Position numbers and translations under genes: made by a program
Source of the DNA: an uncultured Clostridium sp.
Lineage (GTDB): Bacteria; Bacillota; Clostridia; TANB77; CAG-508
Length of the DNA stretch: 49,149 nt
Direction: 5' to 3'
NCBI GenBank assembly: GCA_947064765.1
Contig: CAMSWH010000009.1
Location: forward strand, 1-49,149
The notes under the pieces: model-generated
Told to the model about the DNA's origin: nothing
The model's input: only the letters and a program-made list of their open reading frames with translations
Databases searched by the model: none
Shown: positions 16,647 to 25,773 of the stretch, piece after piece
Position numbering within the stretch: position 1 is the first letter of the stretch
Layout of the letters: the number at the start of each line of letters is the position of its first letter

Positions 16647-18209
16647 ATGAGAAGTTTAAAAAAAATAATGTTAGTTATTATTATTGTAACTTATTTTCTA
16701 ATAGGTACTTCTTTAGCAAAAACAGGAAATATAAATGCTCAGGCAGCAAGACTTAGAAAAGAAAATAATACTTCTTCTGATATAATAACTAACATTTATA
16801 AAGGTGAAGAGGTTGAGATATTAGAAGAAAGTGGAGATTGGTATAAAGTTAAATATCAAAATAATACAGGTTATATGAAGAAAGAATTTGTAACTGAAAA
16901 AACTACAAATACTAATGCTCAAAATAATACTAATAATGTTTCAGAAAATGTAGTAGCACAAAATAATACTATACAAAATGCAGTAGTGAAAAACGATACT
17001 ACACAAAGTAATACTGTAGAGCAGAACAATACTAATCAAAATACAGTAGAAAATGTAAATAGTCAAAATACATCCACTCAAAATACTAATACACAAAGTG
17101 CTACAGCTGAAAATAATGCACAAGTTTTTAATAATCAATCAAATGGAAATAGTAATATAGTTTCTGTAAGTATATCAGCAAATTTACGAATAGTTCCAAA
17201 TTTAATGTCTAATAGAATCGCAGTATTAGTAGCTGGAAAACAAATAACAAAAATATCAGAAGTGAAAAATTGGGTACAAGTTACAGATGGAAACATAACA
17301 GGTTGGTTACCAAAAGCTAAAGTTTCTACATCAAGTGCAAGTCAAATATCTGATACAGTACCTGAAACTCCAAAAGAAACAAATAATGTTAATGAAGTAA
17401 GTAATAATACTGTTAATAATACAGCTAATACTACAAATACTAATAGCACTAATACTGTAGCTAATAATGTTTCTAATAATACAAATGTAAGTAATAATCA
17501 AACTCAAACAAATTCTAATAAAACAGGAAAAGTTAATGTAGAAACAGCTAAAGTAAGAGAAAAGGCAAATCAATCTTCAAAATTTATAAGTTTTTTAGAT
17601 TATGGTGATACAGTAACAATTATAGAAGAAGAAGGAGATTGGTATAAAATTACAAGCGAAAATATTTCTGGATATATTAAAAAGACTTTAGTAACAGTAT
17701 CAGATAAAAATGTATCTTCAAGAAGTTCAGACGAAAGAACTTCTATAGATAGTGGAGAAGATTTAAAAGTTGATCAAGAAAAAAATATTGCTGTAAATAA
17801 TATGTTATCATCAGAAACTTCAAAAGTTAATAAAGGCGAAGAAGTTGTAAATTATGCAAAAAACTATTTAGGAACAGATTATGTAGTTGGAGGAAAAACA
17901 CCAGAATCAGGATTTGATTGTTCAGGTTTTACAAGATATGTGTTTTCAAATTTTGGATATAATTTAGGAACTACAGCTGCAAATCAAAATAATATAGGTA
18001 TAGATATTTCTAAAGAAGATTTAAAAGCAGGTGATTTAATTTTATTTTATGATGAGGGAAAAAATAAAATAGGTCATACAGGAATCTATATAGCTAATGG
18101 AGAATTTATACATGCAGCAAATCCACAAAGAGGTGTAGTAACAGATAATTTAAATACAAATACATACTATAATGAGCGTTTTATAGTAGCAAAAAGAATA
18201 GTAGACTAA
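16647..18209 (+). CDS. Secreted SH3-domain NlpC/P60 peptidoglycan endopeptidase
   Basis: A 520-residue secreted cell-wall hydrolase. Signal peptide at the start (IMLVIIIVTYFLIGTSLA), three bacterial SH3 domains (about residues 25-85, 170-230 and 295-355, each with a W/Y-K-V/I-x motif such as GDWYKVKYQNNTGYMKK), separated by very Asn/Thr-rich low-complexity linkers, and a C-terminal NlpC/P60 domain (about 395-520). Catalytic residues are visible: DCSGF (Cys), GHTGIYI (His) and FIHAAN (His). The Asn/Thr linkers may be cell-wall spanning. It begins 15 bases after aspS and precedes comEC, so the three genes may be co-transcribed. Confidence 0.9.
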   Translation: MRSLKKIMLVIIIVTYFLIGTSLAKTGNINAQAARLRKENNTSSDIITNIYKGEEVEILEESGDWYKVKYQNNTGYMKKEFVTEKTTNTNAQNNTNNVSENVVAQNNTIQNAVVKNDTTQSNTVEQNNTNQNTVENVNSQNTSTQNTNTQSATAENNAQVFNNQSNGNSNIVSVSISANLRIVPNLMSNRIAVLVAGKQITKISEVKNWVQVTDGNITGWLPKAKVSTSSASQISDTVPETPKETNNVNEVSNNTVNNTANTTNTNSTNTVANNVSNNTNVSNNQTQTNSNKTGKVNVETAKVREKANQSSKFISFLDYGDTVTIIEEEGDWYKITSENISGYIKKTLVTVSDKNVSSRSSDERTSIDSGEDLKVDQEKNIAVNNMLSSETSKVNKGEEVVNYAKNYLGTDYVVGGKTPESGFDCSGFTRYVFSNFGYNLGTTAANQNNIGIDISKEDLKAGDLILFYDEGKNKIGHTGIYIANGEFIHAANPQRGVVTDNLNTNTYYNERFIVAKRIVD

Positions 18210-18221
18210 AGGGGCAAACTT

Positions 18222-18239
18222 AGGAGGAGATTATCTATA
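18222..18239 (+). promoter_or_regulatory. Strong ribosome binding site paired with an ATA codon before comEC
   Basis: AGGAGGAG ends about eight bases before an in-frame ATA (18237-18239). Downstream of this ATA the frame is open and reads K-N-K-I-L-I-F-I-I into the annotated comEC start. The annotated ATG at 18267 is 39 bases from the same site and has no closer binding site. Confidence 0.5.
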
Positions 18240-18266
18240 AAAAATAAAATTTTAATATTTATAATA

Positions 18267-20840
18267 ATGGGGCTATGTTATAACATAGCCTTTATTTTTT
18301 CTTTTGAATATATGTATCCAGAAGAAGCATGTATTTTGGCTATATGCGAGATTATAAGTAATAAAGAAGAAACAGAATATTATGATAAATATATAGTGAA
18401 AGTAAGTAAAGCAAAATTTTTTATTGAAGAAAGCATAAATAAAGAAGAATTATATGTTGATAGTAGTAGTCAATTTTTTGAAAAAATAAAAAAACAGAAT
18501 ACCCAAATTATGTATAAAGATAAAAATAATTTAAGAAATATGAAAAATACTAAAATTATTTTATATGTTTCAAAAGGAGAAAGTTTTTCTGTTGGAGATG
18601 TAATTTCAGTAGAAGGAAAATTTGAAAAAGGAGAAATATCAAGAAATTACAAAGGGTTTAGTTATAGAAATTATTTAAAAACTAAAAAAATATATGGAAT
18701 TGTAAATGCTGAAAATATAGTAAAAATAAAGCATAAAATTGATAGTTATAGCATTTTAGGAAAAATACAATATAATTTGAAAAGTAAAATAGATTATTTG
18801 TATAGTACTGAAAATGCAAGTTTTTTAAAAGGAATATTATTAGGAGATATAAGTACTTTAGATAAAGATATAAAAGATAATTTTAGAGATAGTAGTATTT
18901 CTCATATACTTGCCATTTCTGGATTACATGTTACATATGTGGTTTTGGGTGTGAACTTTTTATTAGAAAAAATTATTAAAAATAAGAATATTAGAAATTA
19001 TATATTAATATTTTTATTATTCATTTTTCTTGTATTAACAGGATTTTCAGCATCATGCATTAGAGCATGTATTATGAGCTCAATGGAATTAATTAGTTTT
19101 AATATAAAACGAAAGAATAATTTTTATATAACTTTTGTATTATCTTTTTTTATTATAATTATGATAAATCCTTTTAATATTTTTAATATTGGTATGTGGC
19201 TTTCTTTTGCAGGTACTTTAGGAATAGTATTGTTTAGTAAGTTTTTATATAGAGTTTTAGAAATAAAATTAAAAGTAAATTTATCAAGAAATAAAACTAT
19301 TAATATAAAAAAAGATAATAAAAATAAGAGTATTATAGACATATTAAAAGAACAAACAAATAGTTCAGAAAAACTATATTTTAAATGTAGTATTCGATTA
19401 ATCATTAAGTATATAAAAGAAAAAATATTTAAAATCCTATTAAGTATTTTTTTAGTTAGTATTTCAGCGCAAATACTAATTTTTCCTATAATGATTTATA
19501 GTTTTAATACTTTTTCATTAACTTTTTTTATTTCGAATATTTTGATTTCAGTTTTTATAGGTCCAATTCTAATTTTAGGATATGCAACGGTTTTTACTTC
19601 ATTTTTCTTTTTACCAATATCAAAAATTATTGCTATAATTGAGACTCAATTAATCTATGTTGTTTTTGACATAGCTCGAATTTGTGCTAATTTGCCACTT
19701 TCTAAAATATATGTAACAACACCAAATTTTATAGAAATATTTATATATTACTTATTTATTGTTATTGTTGTATATCTATTAAGAATGAGAAAAGTTTATA
19801 TGATTAAGATTTTATTATCATATAGATTTTTAAAAAAAGAGATATGTAAGATATTAGTAAATATTAAAAAAGAAATGAATATTAAAAAATTAAAATATAA
19901 ATTAGATAATAGGAAGCAAGTAAGAAAGCTAGAAGGAGTATGTAAAAATAAAATAATTAGTAGATTAGATAATATATTAAAAGAAATTATAATTATAAGT
20001 TTAATTATATTAAACTTAATTAACTTTATAAATTTTGATTCTTCGCTAAAAATATATTTTGTTGATGTAGGTCAAGGAGATTGCACTGTAATTATTACTC
20101 CAAAGGGTAAAAAAATAATTATAGATGGAGGAGAAGGAAACTCTGATAAATATGATGCAGGAAAAAATATTGTACTTCCATATTTATTAGATAGAAAAAT
20201 AAATAAAATAGATTATTTAATAGTATCACATGGTGATAGTGATCATATAGGAGGTTTATTTGCTATACTTGAAAACATAAAGGTTAATAAAATATTTATA
20301 GGAATTCAGCCTGAAATATGTAATCAACTAAATGATTTAATACAAATAGCAAATCAGAAAAAAATAGAAATAATAGTATTACAGGAAGGTATGGAAGTAG
20401 AGATTGAAAAAGGATTGAAGCTAGAAGTAATATTTCCAAATCCTAAAAAAATGATTAATGAAAACGAATTAAATAATAATTCATTAGTTTTTAAATTAAA
20501 GTATAATAATTTTTCTATGTTATTTACAGGTGATATAGAAGAAATAGCTGAAAATGAAATTTTAAAAAGTAATAATGATTTAACTTGTGTAGTATTAAAA
20601 GTAGGACATCATGGGTCAAAGACTTCGTCGACAGAAGATTTTATAAAAGCTGTAAAGCCTAAAATAGCACTTATTGGAGTAGGAAAGAAGAATAATTTTG
20701 GACATCCATCAGAAGATGTTTTAGAAAGATTTAAAAGTTTAGGAACAAAAGTATATCGAACTGATTTAATGGGAGAAATTATGATAAAAGTTGATAGAAA
20801 AAGTAATTTAAAAATTATGACTAAAATAAAACGCAACTAA
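18267..20840 (+). CDS. comEC: ComEC/Rec2 DNA uptake channel with C-terminal MBL-fold nuclease domain
   Basis: An 857-residue competence protein that moves one DNA strand across the membrane. It has an N-terminal DUF4131-like domain, a central polytopic competence domain (FRDSSISHILAISGLHVTYVV signature, about residues 208-228; about ten membrane segments), and a C-terminal metallo-beta-lactamase domain (FVDVGQGDC, VSHGDSDHIGG, GHHGSKTSS). The competence domain carries two Lys-rich soluble insertions (about residues 330-380 and 515-570). The start is uncertain: the best ribosome binding site points to an ATA at 18237, which would add ten residues (see findings). Confidence 0.92.
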   Translation: MGLCYNIAFIFSFEYMYPEEACILAICEIISNKEETEYYDKYIVKVSKAKFFIEESINKEELYVDSSSQFFEKIKKQNTQIMYKDKNNLRNMKNTKIILYVSKGESFSVGDVISVEGKFEKGEISRNYKGFSYRNYLKTKKIYGIVNAENIVKIKHKIDSYSILGKIQYNLKSKIDYLYSTENASFLKGILLGDISTLDKDIKDNFRDSSISHILAISGLHVTYVVLGVNFLLEKIIKNKNIRNYILIFLLFIFLVLTGFSASCIRACIMSSMELISFNIKRKNNFYITFVLSFFIIIMINPFNIFNIGMWLSFAGTLGIVLFSKFLYRVLEIKLKVNLSRNKTINIKKDNKNKSIIDILKEQTNSSEKLYFKCSIRLIIKYIKEKIFKILLSIFLVSISAQILIFPIMIYSFNTFSLTFFISNILISVFIGPILILGYATVFTSFFFLPISKIIAIIETQLIYVVFDIARICANLPLSKIYVTTPNFIEIFIYYLFIVIVVYLLRMRKVYMIKILLSYRFLKKEICKILVNIKKEMNIKKLKYKLDNRKQVRKLEGVCKNKIISRLDNILKEIIIISLIILNLINFINFDSSLKIYFVDVGQGDCTVIITPKGKKIIIDGGEGNSDKYDAGKNIVLPYLLDRKINKIDYLIVSHGDSDHIGGLFAILENIKVNKIFIGIQPEICNQLNDLIQIANQKKIEIIVLQEGMEVEIEKGLKLEVIFPNPKKMINENELNNNSLVFKLKYNNFSMLFTGDIEEIAENEILKSNNDLTCVVLKVGHHGSKTSSTEDFIKAVKPKIALIGVGKKNNFGHPSEDVLERFKSLGTKVYRTDLMGEIMIKVDRKSNLKIMTKIKRN

Positions 20841-20846
20841 AAATAG

Positions 20847-20984
20847 TTACAATGTAAAGGTTCATTAAATGTAAGATTAAGAGTTGAACTTCATAATAAA
20901 GCAAAAATGAAATCTATAGAAAAACATATTTCTATAAATGAACTAATAAAAGAAGCAGTAGCTATGTATTTAAAAACTAATTAA
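20847..20984 (+). pseudogene. Remnant of a ribbon-helix-helix (Arc/MetJ-type) protein
   Basis: An open frame after a TAG encodes a 37-residue stretch starting VRLRVELHNKAKMKSIEKHI and ending in AVAMYLKTN. A first basic strand followed by two helices is the ribbon-helix-helix pattern of small antitoxin-type repressors. There is no usable start codon in frame; the plausible ATG (after AAAGG) at 20869 is one frame off and gives ATG TAA. It is most easily read as a frameshifted or decayed antitoxin. No partner toxin is visible. Confidence 0.45.
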
Positions 20985-21039
20985 TATAAATATTGAATAT
21001 TTATTACCATTTTATGCATAATAAGCATAGGTGATAAAT

Positions 21040-21591
21040 ATGAAAAGAGTTATTTTTTATGGATTATTAATTTTTGTTTTTTCTATTGGAATAGGGTATT
21101 ATTTTTCTGTTTTATGGAAAAATGGCGATTCAGGAATAGCATATGAAAATGAAAAAAATGAAACTGAGGTAGAAGAAACAGTTTGGGAAGAGGAAAAAGT
21201 TAGTTATAATGCAAGCTTTGCACTTAAAAAATATTATAATGAGTGTGGTCATTTAAAATTTCAATATAGTGAATTACCAATAGAATTGGTTAATTTAAGT
21301 AGAGCAGAGGTAGAGAATTTATATCAAGATTGGGATGTTGAAGAGTTTAGTAGTAGTAATATAGTTTTATCTCAAAATATAAATAATGTATGTGATGAAC
21401 ATTATGTATTAAAATTAGTTGATGATAGTATTGATATATATCATGTAGGTGCTTCTGGAGAATTAGAACTCTATAAAACTACTGATATAGGTAAAGAATA
21501 CCTTACAAGTACAGATGTAAGTAATTTAGAAAGTGGAATATATGTATATGGCATGGGGAATCTAAATTCTGCTATTGAAGATTTTGAATAG
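21040..21591 (+). CDS. Membrane-anchored BofC-domain protein
   Basis: A 183-residue protein with an N-terminal membrane segment (about residues 4-22, VIFYGLLIFVFSIGIGYYF) and a C-terminal domain with the BofC pattern: YVLKLVDDSIDIYHV, TDIGKEYLTSTDVSNLESGIYVYG and a final LNSAIEDFE. BofC inhibits the SpoIVB/SpoIVFB pathway that activates sigma-K in Bacillus; a SpoIVFB gene lies 18 kb away. The middle part (about 50-120) differs from Bacillus BofC. The start 21040 is chosen over GTG 21031 because AGGTG precedes it. Assignment is by pattern only. Confidence 0.65.
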   Translation: MKRVIFYGLLIFVFSIGIGYYFSVLWKNGDSGIAYENEKNETEVEETVWEEEKVSYNASFALKKYYNECGHLKFQYSELPIELVNLSRAEVENLYQDWDVEEFSSSNIVLSQNINNVCDEHYVLKLVDDSIDIYHVGASGELELYKTTDIGKEYLTSTDVSNLESGIYVYGMGNLNSAIEDFE

Positions 21592-21627
21592 AAGATAACT
21601 AATAATATTATTAGTTATCTTCTTTTA
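21590..21627 (+). terminator. Terminator after BofC-like gene
   Basis: GAAGATAACTAAT pairs with ATTAGTTATCTTC over 13 bp, then TTTT; it begins at the stop codon. Confidence 0.85.
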
Positions 21628-21754
21628 TAAGAGCTTGTAATTTTATGGAATGTTTTAAAAATAAAATTCCAAGTAGACAAGTAATTATATTAAAATTAAA
21701 TATTCCTAAACTAAAACTAAGAAAATATTTTATAATATAAATTCAGCAAATAGA

Positions 21755-21805
21755 AGAGCTGTAGAAAAGTGAACATTTAATTCTAACCACTTTGTACAGC
21801 CCTCT
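21755..21805 (-). terminator. Probable terminator of clpE
   Basis: AGAGcTGTAgAAAAGTG and CCACTTTgTACAGCcCTCT can pair over about 15 bp with few mismatches, downstream of the clpE stop on the minus strand. The T-run after it is weak. Confidence 0.4.
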
Positions 21806-21838
21806 TTAATACTATTTAATTGCTTTTATAATTAAATT

Positions 21839-24157
21839 TTAGTCTACTTTAAATTTTAAAATTTCGCCTTCCATGTATCCATGAATTATTTGACCAGATT
21901 TAACATCTTCTCTTAAAATCATTTCAGCAATTTCATCTTCAACTAATTTTTGAATTGATCTTCTTAAAGGTCTTGCACCATATTTTAAATCAGTACCTTT
22001 AGAAGCAATGAATTTTTTAGCATCTATATCTAATTCTAATTTTATTTCTTTGTTTCCTAAGGCTTCGCAAGTTTTTTCAAGAAGTAAATCAACAATTTGT
22101 AATAATTCATCTTCTGTTAGAGGATTAAATACTATTGTTTCATCAACTCTGTTTAAGAATTCTGGTCTAAATAATTCTTTTAATGCTCCAAGCATTTTAT
22201 CACTATTAATTGTTGTTTGATTTCCAAATCCAATAGAATTATTATTTAAGTTTGAGCCAGCATTTGATGTCATTATAATAATTGTATTTTCAAAGCTTAC
22301 TGTATTACCTTGGCTATCAGTAAGTTTTCCATCATCTAATACTTGTAATAATATATTAAATACATCTTGATGAGCTTTTTCAATTTCGTCTAATAATATA
22401 ATTGAATAAGGTCTTCTTTTTACTTTTTCTGTTAATTGTCCAGCATCATCATATCCAACATATCCCGGAGGTGAACCAATTAATTTAGAAGTTGAATGGC
22501 TTTCCATATATTCTGACATATCTATTCTAATAATACTGTCTTCACTTCCAAACATTTCATATGCCAATGCTTTTGCAAGCTCTGTTTTACCAACTCCTGT
22601 AGGCCCAACAAATATAAATGATGGTGGTCTTTTGGTGCTTTGAAGTCCAGCTCTATTTCTTCTAATTGCTTTTGAAACTGCAGTTACGGCAGCATCTTGA
22701 GATATTACATGTTTATGTAAGTTAGTTTCAAGATTTAATAGTTTTTGTGTTTCTGCTTCTGTAATTTTTGTTACAGGGATTTTTGTCCAACGTTCGATAA
22801 CTTCTGCAACATCTTGAACAGTAAGAACACATGGTTTTAAGTCTTTTTCTATATCATTCATTCTATCTGTAAGATTACATTCTTTTGTTTTTAAGTCAGC
22901 TGCTTTTTGATATTCTTCGATTGAGTCAGAAGAAACAGCTTCTTCTTTTTCTTCAGCTACTTTTCTTAATTCATTTTTTATTAATTCAAGTTCAAATAAA
23001 GCTTTATTTTTTAAGTTTAATTTTGAACAAGCTTCATCTATTAAGTCTATAGCTTTATCTGGTAAGAATCTATCATGTATATATTTCTCAGACATTTTAA
23101 CTGTTTTTTCAATAATATCATTTGTTATAGTAACTTTATGATATTCTTCATAATATTTTTTGATACCTTTTATAATTTCGATTGTATCGCTTATAGAAGG
23201 TTCTTCAACTAGAACTGGTTGAAATCTTCTTTCTAATGCTGAATCTTTTTCGATATATTTTCTATATTCTTTTAAAGTTGTTGTACCAATTAATTGAATT
23301 TCACCATTAGATAGGGAAGGTTTTAAAATGTTTGCAGCATTCATTGAATGTTCTGCATCACCTGCACCTATAATATTGTGAATTTCATCAATTACTAAAA
23401 TTATATTTCCATATGTTTTACATTCATCTACTAAAGACTTCATTCTAGCTTCAAATTGACCTCTAAATTGTGTTCCAGCGATTATTGCTGTCATATCTAA
23501 TAAATAGACTTCTTTGTTTAGTAGTTTAGCTGGTACATCTTTATTAGCAATTTTTATAGCTAATCCTTGTGCTATAGCTGTTTTACCAACACCAGGTTCA
23601 CCAATTAAACAAGGGTTATTTTTAGAACGTCTATTTAATATTTGAGTCATTCTTTCAATTTCTTGTTCTCTACCAATTACAGCATCTAATAATCCATTTT
23701 TAGCTTTTTCTGTAAGATTTGTTCCAAAAGTATCAAGAAATTTTTTCTTATTATTTTTTTGTTTCTTTTGAACTTTTACAGTTTTGTTGCTAGATGAATC
23801 GTTTGTCTCATTTGCAGAAGATGCCTTTTCATTATCGTTAGTATTTGAGGCTCTAAAGATACCAAATATATTTTTTACTGGGTTTGATTCATCATCAATT
23901 TCCATATTTTCAGCATCTATTCCTAAAGCTTCTAAATTCATGTTTTCAGAAAAATCTTTTAATATATCCTCAAATTGATTTGACATATCTTCTAATTCTT
24001 CATTTGAAATATTTGCATTTTTTGCTAAAACTTCAAGTGGATTAATTCCTTTTTCTTTGGCACAATTATAGCAAAGACCTTCAACTGTTTTTTTGCCATT
24101 TTCAATTTTATTTAAAAACACTACAGCAGTGTTTTTATTACATACTGAACATATCAT
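21839..24157 (-). CDS. clpE: ClpE-type AAA+ protease unfoldase with N-terminal zinc finger
   Basis: A 772-residue Clp/Hsp100 protein with two AAA+ modules. Instead of the usual ClpC double-Clp-N domain it starts with a zinc finger of the McsA/ClpE type (CSVCNKN ... CYNCAKEKG). Walker A motifs GEPGVGKT and GPTGVGKT, Walker [10 protein letters not shown] and ILLDEIEKA, and the UVR-like coiled linker between the modules are visible. ClpE unfolds substrates for ClpP, mainly under heat and protein stress. I saw no CtsR-type AGGTCAAA tandem operator upstream. A near-consensus sigma-A promoter lies 48 bases upstream of the start codon. Confidence 0.88.
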   Translation of the reverse strand: MICSVCNKNTAVVFLNKIENGKKTVEGLCYNCAKEKGINPLEVLAKNANISNEELEDMSNQFEDILKDFSENMNLEALGIDAENMEIDDESNPVKNIFGIFRASNTNDNEKASSANETNDSSSNKTVKVQKKQKNNKKKFLDTFGTNLTEKAKNGLLDAVIGREQEIERMTQILNRRSKNNPCLIGEPGVGKTAIAQGLAIKIANKDVPAKLLNKEVYLLDMTAIIAGTQFRGQFEARMKSLVDECKTYGNIILVIDEIHNIIGAGDAEHSMNAANILKPSLSNGEIQLIGTTTLKEYRKYIEKDSALERRFQPVLVEEPSISDTIEIIKGIKKYYEEYHKVTITNDIIEKTVKMSEKYIHDRFLPDKAIDLIDEACSKLNLKNKALFELELIKNELRKVAEEKEEAVSSDSIEEYQKAADLKTKECNLTDRMNDIEKDLKPCVLTVQDVAEVIERWTKIPVTKITEAETQKLLNLETNLHKHVISQDAAVTAVSKAIRRNRAGLQSTKRPPSFIFVGPTGVGKTELAKALAYEMFGSEDSIIRIDMSEYMESHSTSKLIGSPPGYVGYDDAGQLTEKVKRRPYSIILLDEIEKAHQDVFNILLQVLDDGKLTDSQGNTVSFENTIIIMTSNAGSNLNNNSIGFGNQTTINSDKMLGALKELFRPEFLNRVDETIVFNPLTEDELLQIVDLLLEKTCEALGNKEIKLELDIDAKKFIASKGTDLKYGARPLRRSIQKLVEDEIAEMILREDVKSGQIIHGYMEGEILKFKVD

Positions 24158-24204
24158 CTAATATTAATCTCCTTAGTTTTTAAATTTACTTTTGTATAGA
24201 CATT

Positions 24205-24233
24205 ATAATACAATATTTTTGAAATATAGTCAA
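24205..24233 (-). promoter_or_regulatory. Promoter of clpE
   Basis: On the minus strand: TTGACT, 17 bases, TATTAT. Confidence 0.75.
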
Positions 24234-24354
24234 TGGATTTTACTAGAAAAAATCAAATATAGAAGAAAAAAATTAGCAAACTAGTATTTGAAGTGCTATC
24301 TATAAAAAAAGCATATTTTTAAAGTTTTTGTCGTACTATTATAATTATAAAAAC

Positions 24355-24383
24355 TTGATATTTAATGTGACTTATGCTACAAT
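24355..24383 (+). promoter_or_regulatory. Promoter of the 24470 gene
   Basis: TTGATA, 17 bases, TACAAT; produces a leader of about 80 bases. Confidence 0.7.
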
Positions 24384-24407
24384 TATATGCAATGAAAGTG
24401 CTTTATA

Positions 24408-24463
24408 GCCTTCCCAAAAATATGGAGGGCGAAGTGTCCTCCTCATATTATTATAAAAGGAGG
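24408..24463 (+). ncRNA. Candidate RNA switch controlling the ribosome binding site of the 24470 gene
   Basis: Four segments in order: A GCCTTCC (24408-24414), B GGAGGGC (24424-24430), C CCTCCT (24438-24443), D AGGAGG (24458-24463, the Shine-Dalgarno sequence). A can pair with B, B with C, and C with D. If A:B forms, C is free to hide D; if B:C forms, D is free. This is the layout of a translational on/off switch. Pairing is seen in the sequence; function is inferred. An in-frame ATG at 24391 could alternatively make an N-terminal extension but has no binding site. Confidence 0.45.
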
Positions 24464-24469
24464 AATATT

Positions 24470-24778
24470 ATGAAAATATACTATGATGCTACAGTATATG
24501 TACCAGTTCAATGTAGTATGTCAGACGATTATGCAGGAAATGTATATATCGTTAGAAGAAAAATGAAAAAAGCCGAAGATTATGAGAAGTTAGAAAAAGT
24601 TTTTCGGATATTAAATGTAATCAACAAATGTGATTGCTGGGTAATAGTTTCTGCGGCAACAGAAGCTATTGAAAAAAATGGAAGATGGGAGCGTCAGGAA
24701 AGTGTCAAATTGACGGTTTCGTTTAAAAGCTTGCAAAGTTTGGAAGAATTTTCAAAGTTTGTAGAAAGGGAGCTGTAA
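24470..24778 (+). CDS. Hypothetical protein (102 aa) behind a structured leader
   Basis: A small protein with no recognised family. It is soluble, with beta-rich N-terminal half (KIYYDATVYVPVQCS, GNVYIVRRKMKK) and a helical middle (AEDYEKLEKVFRILNVINK) followed by CDCWVIVSAATEAIE. There are three cysteines (one in PVQCSM and two in CDCW). Base composition is richer in G+C than neighbouring genes. The start ATG at 24470 follows AAAGGAGG, better than the track start 24374. It has its own promoter and a terminator that overlaps the stop codon, so it is an isolated transcription unit. Confidence 0.65.
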   Translation: MKIYYDATVYVPVQCSMSDDYAGNVYIVRRKMKKAEDYEKLEKVFRILNVINKCDCWVIVSAATEAIEKNGRWERQESVKLTVSFKSLQSLEEFSKFVEREL

Positions 24779-24792
24779 GGCTTCCTTTTTTG
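24766..24792 (+). terminator. Terminator at the end of the 24470 gene
   Basis: An 8-bp stem with one G-U pair (AAGGGAGC ... GCTTCCTT) and T-run; it begins inside the coding sequence. Confidence 0.65.
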
Positions 24793-24815
24793 TTTAGTAA
24801 AGAATTAAAAAATAA

Positions 24816-24844
24816 TTGATAAATTTATATATCAGTGTTATAAT
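24816..24844 (+). promoter_or_regulatory. Promoter of the 24875-27027 genes
   Basis: TTGATA, 17 bases, TATAAT, followed by AAAGGAG at the right distance from the 24875 ATG. Confidence 0.8.
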
Positions 24845-24874
24845 AAATTCAATTTATGGTAAAAGGAGAGTCAA

Positions 24875-25744
24875 ATGAAAAGAGCTATACGAAGATTAGT
24901 AGGTTCGCTAACAGGTCCTAAAAAATATCTTTTTTTTGTAGTTTTAATACTAGTTTGTATAGTTGCATTATGTTTGGGAATATATGCACAATTTTTCTAT
25001 AAATATTCTGATACTGATGTACTTATGCTAGGTATAAATATTGGAAGTAAAAAAACAGCGGAAGAAATTGATATTTTAAAATCTAATTTTAATAATTTAT
25101 TTACAAATTCAATAATTATTAATAGTGAAAATGTTAGAACAGATAAAATGGAACCATCTAAAGAATTAGTTTATACAGGATATAATTTTGCTGATGAAGA
25201 TGAAAATTATTATACAGTAAATGCACAAATTCCAATTCTAAATATAAATCATGAAAAAGCAAAAGCTATTAATGCTGATATAAAATCAGAATTTTATGAT
25301 AAAGCTAATAGTGTAATGAGGAAAAAAGACGGAAAAACTATATATACAGTAACATATGCATCATTTGTTAATGGAAATGTTTTGTCAATAGTAGTAAAAG
25401 CATCTTTAAAAGAAGAGGAAAAAGCTGAAAAGGTTACTGTAAAAACATATAACTATAGTATAGCAGATAATCAAATGGTAACATTAGCAGATTTAATTAG
25501 AGAAAAAGAAACTACGATTGATGCAGTTCAAACAACAATTACAAATGATGTAAAAAAAGCATATACTAATGCAAAAATAATAGCAGATCAATATGGGACT
25601 TTATATGAAAGAGATTTGTCAAGTGATATGTATAAAGTAGAAAATACTGCAACATATTTCTTAACTCAAGATGGATATGTATATATTGTATATGCATATG
25701 GAAATAGTGATTATACAAATGAAATGGATATTATAATTTTCTAA
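24875..25744 (+). CDS. Membrane-anchored DUF4163/DUF3298-type protein
   Basis: A 289-residue protein with a basic cytoplasmic N-terminus, one membrane segment (about residues 20-40, FFVVLILVCIVALCLGIY) and an extracellular domain. The second half resembles DUF4163/DUF3298 proteins (the RsiV-like fold): ITYVTYASFVNGNVLSIVV-like strand order, TYNYSIADNQMVTLADLI, and TATYFLTQDGYVYIVYAYG. In RsiV this fold senses lysozyme as part of an anti-sigma factor, but here no sigma-V-type gene is adjacent and no cytoplasmic anti-sigma domain is apparent. It is probably co-transcribed with the YibE/F gene 29 bases downstream. Confidence 0.7.
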   Translation: MKRAIRRLVGSLTGPKKYLFFVVLILVCIVALCLGIYAQFFYKYSDTDVLMLGINIGSKKTAEEIDILKSNFNNLFTNSIIINSENVRTDKMEPSKELVYTGYNFADEDENYYTVNAQIPILNINHEKAKAINADIKSEFYDKANSVMRKKDGKTIYTVTYASFVNGNVLSIVVKASLKEEEKAEKVTVKTYNYSIADNQMVTLADLIREKETTIDAVQTTITNDVKKAYTNAKIIADQYGTLYERDLSSDMYKVENTATYFLTQDGYVYIVYAYGNSDYTNEMDIIIF

Positions 25745-25773
25745 ATAAAAGAGGTAGTAGGAGGAATTCAAGA

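Noticed and set aside
16880-17540. Minus-strand ORFs (16941, 17331) in the NlpC gene
   Set aside because: They mirror the Asn/Thr-rich low-complexity linkers and encode no plausible protein.
24875-25744. Anti-sigma factor RsiV
   Set aside because: The extracellular fold is similar, but there is no adjacent ECF sigma factor and no cytoplasmic anti-sigma domain.
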